DNA from: a virus
Reading direction: 5' to 3' (one strand)
Length of the DNA stretch: 30,712 bases
Virus record (IMG/VR): IMGVR_UViG_3300022707_002195
Location: 1 to 30,712 of that record
A program made the position numbers and the translations under genes. The notes under the pieces were generated by a model, which saw only the letters and a list, made by a program, of their open reading frames with translations, had not been told where the DNA came from and ran no database searches. Numbering within the stretch: the first letter of the stretch is position 1; each line of letters starts with the position of its first letter. Shown here in pieces: positions 29,095 through 30,712 of this stretch.

Positions 29095-29876
29095 ATTGAA
29101 TACTTCGCTAGTAAATGTTGTTCCAATTCTATGCGTTCGGAATCAAACCAAGTTCTATTTGATACAACAAGTTCCGAAATGCTGCCACCATAAAGTCTTT
29201 CCGTGCCATTTGTCTGTGCGCCAATTTCATAGGTTTCGGAGGAAGTAGTTAAGCTTGTGGGACTCCCAATAGTTAGACCCCCTACAAATATAGCAATCAC
29301 ACCATTCATATAAATTGATATGTCGGTGGGTACTAAAGTAGGACTTGGGTCAAACACAACAGTTATCAAAACAGGTGTATTGACAGATAATAATAAAAAA
29401 GCAACTTTAGCGATAAAATCATTTTGAGATGATCCCGCCGTGACGATAATGCCGTCTCCACTTTGATAAAATTGAATTCTGCTTCCAGCTCCATCTTCCC
29501 AAACAGAAAATAATATAAACTCCCCCACCACAACATTGGGTTCAAAAACACAGGCTATTGAAAATCTCCCCGTTGATAGATCTAAAATACCCCCTTTCAA
29601 ATAATGATCTACGCCATCAAAATCAATTGCAGGCTGGTCATTGATTGTTTCTGTATTTGCTAACGGTTGATCCAATCCAACAGTTTGTAATGCATCATTT
29701 CGATTCAGACTTTTATCTTTCCAATTTGACACATCGTTACTTGATTCTACAACTGATCCTTTATCAGTTGCATCTACCCAAATTTGAGTACCTAAAATGT
29801 CTATTGGTTCAAAAATAGGGATTACTGATTGAATGGGGGCTTTAATTAAATTACTTACCATTTTTTTAATTAACAT
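29091..29876 (-). CDS. Concanavalin/LamG-like surface protein (copy), 261 residues
   Basis: Starts MLIKKMVSNLIKAPIQSVIP, then QIWVDATDKGSVVESSNDVS, NWKDKSLNRNDALQTV, DQPAIDFDGVDHYLKGGILD and a C-terminal GGSISELVVSNRTWFDSERI. The ‘W-x-DA-x-D…W-x-D-x-S-x-x-x-x-x-A…FDG-x-x-x-x-L’ pattern with a C-terminal ‘I-x-E-x-x-V-x-x-R’ strand is that of LamG/concanavalin A-like domains on phage tails and capsids. It binds glycans in many such proteins; here only the fold is inferred. Paralogue of the next gene upstream. Confidence 0.75.
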   Translation of the reverse strand: MLIKKMVSNLIKAPIQSVIPIFEPIDILGTQIWVDATDKGSVVESSNDVSNWKDKSLNRNDALQTVGLDQPLANTETINDQPAIDFDGVDHYLKGGILDLSTGRFSIACVFEPNVVVGEFILFSVWEDGAGSRIQFYQSGDGIIVTAGSSQNDFIAKVAFLLLSVNTPVLITVVFDPSPTLVPTDISIYMNGVIAIFVGGLTIGSPTSLTTSSETYEIGAQTNGTERLYGGSISELVVSNRTWFDSERIELEQHLLAKYSI

Positions 29877-29883
29877 AGCCTTT

Positions 29884-30660
29884 TCACATCCCTACTAAAG
29901 GTATTGCCCATTTATCCGAAAGGTTATTATGTACAGAACTCAATTCATCAGTGTTTAAAGATCTGTCATAGACAAGGACTTCCATAATTTCACCATTATA
30001 AAAAGTCTTCGGTACACTTAAGTTAAATCGGGCCCCAATAAAAAAATTTAATACGTCAAAATTTCCGGTACTCGCTACAGAGGTACCTGGGAAACCATCT
30101 ATAAAAATTGTATGGAACGACCCGTCAAACATTCCGGTCGAGATATAAGGGTCATTGAGCGCAGGTAAAGGTAATTGAGATAAAGTAGCATTTCGAAAAG
30201 TCCTTAAAGTACCACTTAAATGATAAAAGCAAATACAAGACCCAATATTATCAGAATCTTTTGTGGCCCCGTCTGCAACTGCACTCAAAGTTGTTGTTGT
30301 GTTTACATTCACACTGCGACGAGTAACAACAAAATAAGTACACTGTGTACCTGTAAGTTTTGTTAACAAAGTACTTTGTAAAAAGTCATTTACGCCATCA
30401 TAAGCAAACGTATTTAAACCATTTTGTGTAGTAGTCCCTGTCAATGGCTGATCGGATCCAATTGCTTGCACAGCGTGGTTTCCCAGGCCACTTTTATCAT
30501 CTAGTTGAGACACAAAACCACTAACCTCTGTAATTGTGTCCTCATCGGCAGTGTCTAGCCAGAGTATATTATTAGCTATATTTGTTGCATCAAAAGCACC
30601 TGTAATTAGGGGCCTAATCAAATCTCTCGTTACACTACTAATTAATTTTTTGACTAACAC
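29884..30660 (-). CDS. Concanavalin/LamG-like surface protein (copy), 258 residues
   Basis: GTG start at 30660 with AAAGG 7-8 bases upstream. Product begins MLVKKLISSVTRDLIRPLIT, then ILWLDTADEDTITEVSGFVS, LDDKSGLGNHAVQAIGSDQP, FAYDGVNDFLQSTLL and a C-terminal FYNGEIMEVLVYDRSLNTDE. It is a clear paralogue of the 29091-29876 gene: same N-terminal (V/I)KK leader, W-x-DA/TA-D, DKS-x-x-x-N, SDQPL and the C-terminal SELVVSNR/MEVLVYDR strand. Likely tail or virion decoration. Confidence 0.78.
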   Translation of the reverse strand: MLVKKLISSVTRDLIRPLITGAFDATNIANNILWLDTADEDTITEVSGFVSQLDDKSGLGNHAVQAIGSDQPLTGTTTQNGLNTFAYDGVNDFLQSTLLTKLTGTQCTYFVVTRRSVNVNTTTTLSAVADGATKDSDNIGSCICFYHLSGTLRTFRNATLSQLPLPALNDPYISTGMFDGSFHTIFIDGFPGTSVASTGNFDVLNFFIGARFNLSVPKTFYNGEIMEVLVYDRSLNTDELSSVHNNLSDKWAIPLVGM

Positions 30661-30672
30661 AAGTCTGCCTTT

Positions 30673-30712
30673 TTATGTTAATGGAATCTGGTATTTGTTA
30701 GATAAAAAAACT
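30673..30712 (-). CDS. 3' end of a third lectin-like paralogue, cut by the right edge
   Basis: In frame with TAA at 30673-30675, the last codons at the edge read VFLSNKYQIPLT. This resembles the end of the adjacent 258-residue protein (NLSDKWAIPLVGM) and of the 261-residue one (HLLAKYSI), so a third member of the family seems to end here, 12 bases before the next start. Only 12 residues are visible. Confidence 0.5.
   Translation of the reverse strand, partial: VFLSNKYQIPLT

Noticed and set aside
1-30712. tRNA genes, rRNA, CRISPR arrays, insertion sequences, attachment sites
   Set aside because: No cloverleaf-like segments with CCA ends, no regularly spaced repeats, no transposase or integrase and no IS ends were seen by eye; a tRNAscan or CRISPR search was not possible.

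Overview
This window is a long piece of an AT-rich genome of a tailed phage or prophage with a contractile tail (myovirus morphology). Every gene I can support is on the minus strand, so transcription runs from right to left. Genes are short and tightly packed, with many ATGA, TGATG and TAATG overlaps and strong AGGAG-type ribosome binding sites. I see no integrase, repressor, terminase, portal or capsid gene; the head and packaging genes probably lie beyond the right edge. The host cannot be named from the sequence. Mu-like tail genes, a lipoprotein signal and sigma70-type promoters suggest a Gram-negative bacterium, and the PolA type resembles those common in aquatic phages. Layout in transcription order: (1) 30.7-28.5 kb holds a run of concanavalin/LamG-like surface proteins (two complete, plus the end of a third at the edge), then two paralogous small proteins. 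(2) 28.5-17.5 kb is a complete Mu-type contractile tail module in canonical order: DUF2635 (gp38), sheath, tube, tail assembly chaperone with a likely -1 frameshift, tape measure, gp43 (DNA_circ_N), gp44 hub, gp45 spike, gp46, gp47 (baseplate J), gp48 and a tail fibre. A promoter-like site with a palindrome lies just upstream of it, at 28478-28520. (3) 17.5-16.1 kb is the lysis region: an M15 D-Ala/L-Ala-D-Glu-type endopeptidase, a 20-residue AT-hook-like peptide and three membrane proteins. (4) 15.73-16.08 kb is the only long non-coding stretch. It is AT-rich, has inverted repeats and repeated GGAATAA words, and sits directly upstream of the replication genes, so it is a candidate origin. (5) 15.7-4.0 kb is the replication module: two tandem primase genes of the archaeo-eukaryotic type (one primase domain only, one full length), a SNF2-family helicase, two phage accessory proteins (one probably binding single-stranded DNA), a UvrD/Rep-like helicase, a family A DNA polymerase with an unusual active site, and a small SSB-like protein with an acidic DEDIPF tail. 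(6) 4.0-0 kb holds small accessory genes: several zinc-knuckle proteins, a PD-(D/E)XK nuclease candidate, an ASCH/DUF3850-like protein, a lipoprotein and a 52-residue membrane protein. It ends with two almost identical sigma70 promoters that share a GCGCGC palindrome in the spacer, each in front of its own gene. A recurrent theme is duplication: primase, surface lectin-like genes, the GCPI/WGF small proteins, a 76/85-residue gene pair, an internally doubled protein at 9.3-9.8 kb, two repeated inserts inside baseplate J, paired terminators and paired promoters. Several small genes without automatic calls were found by reading the sequence: 2502-2660, 4828-5001, 5008-5175, 7401-7517, 16948-17010, and partial genes at both edges.
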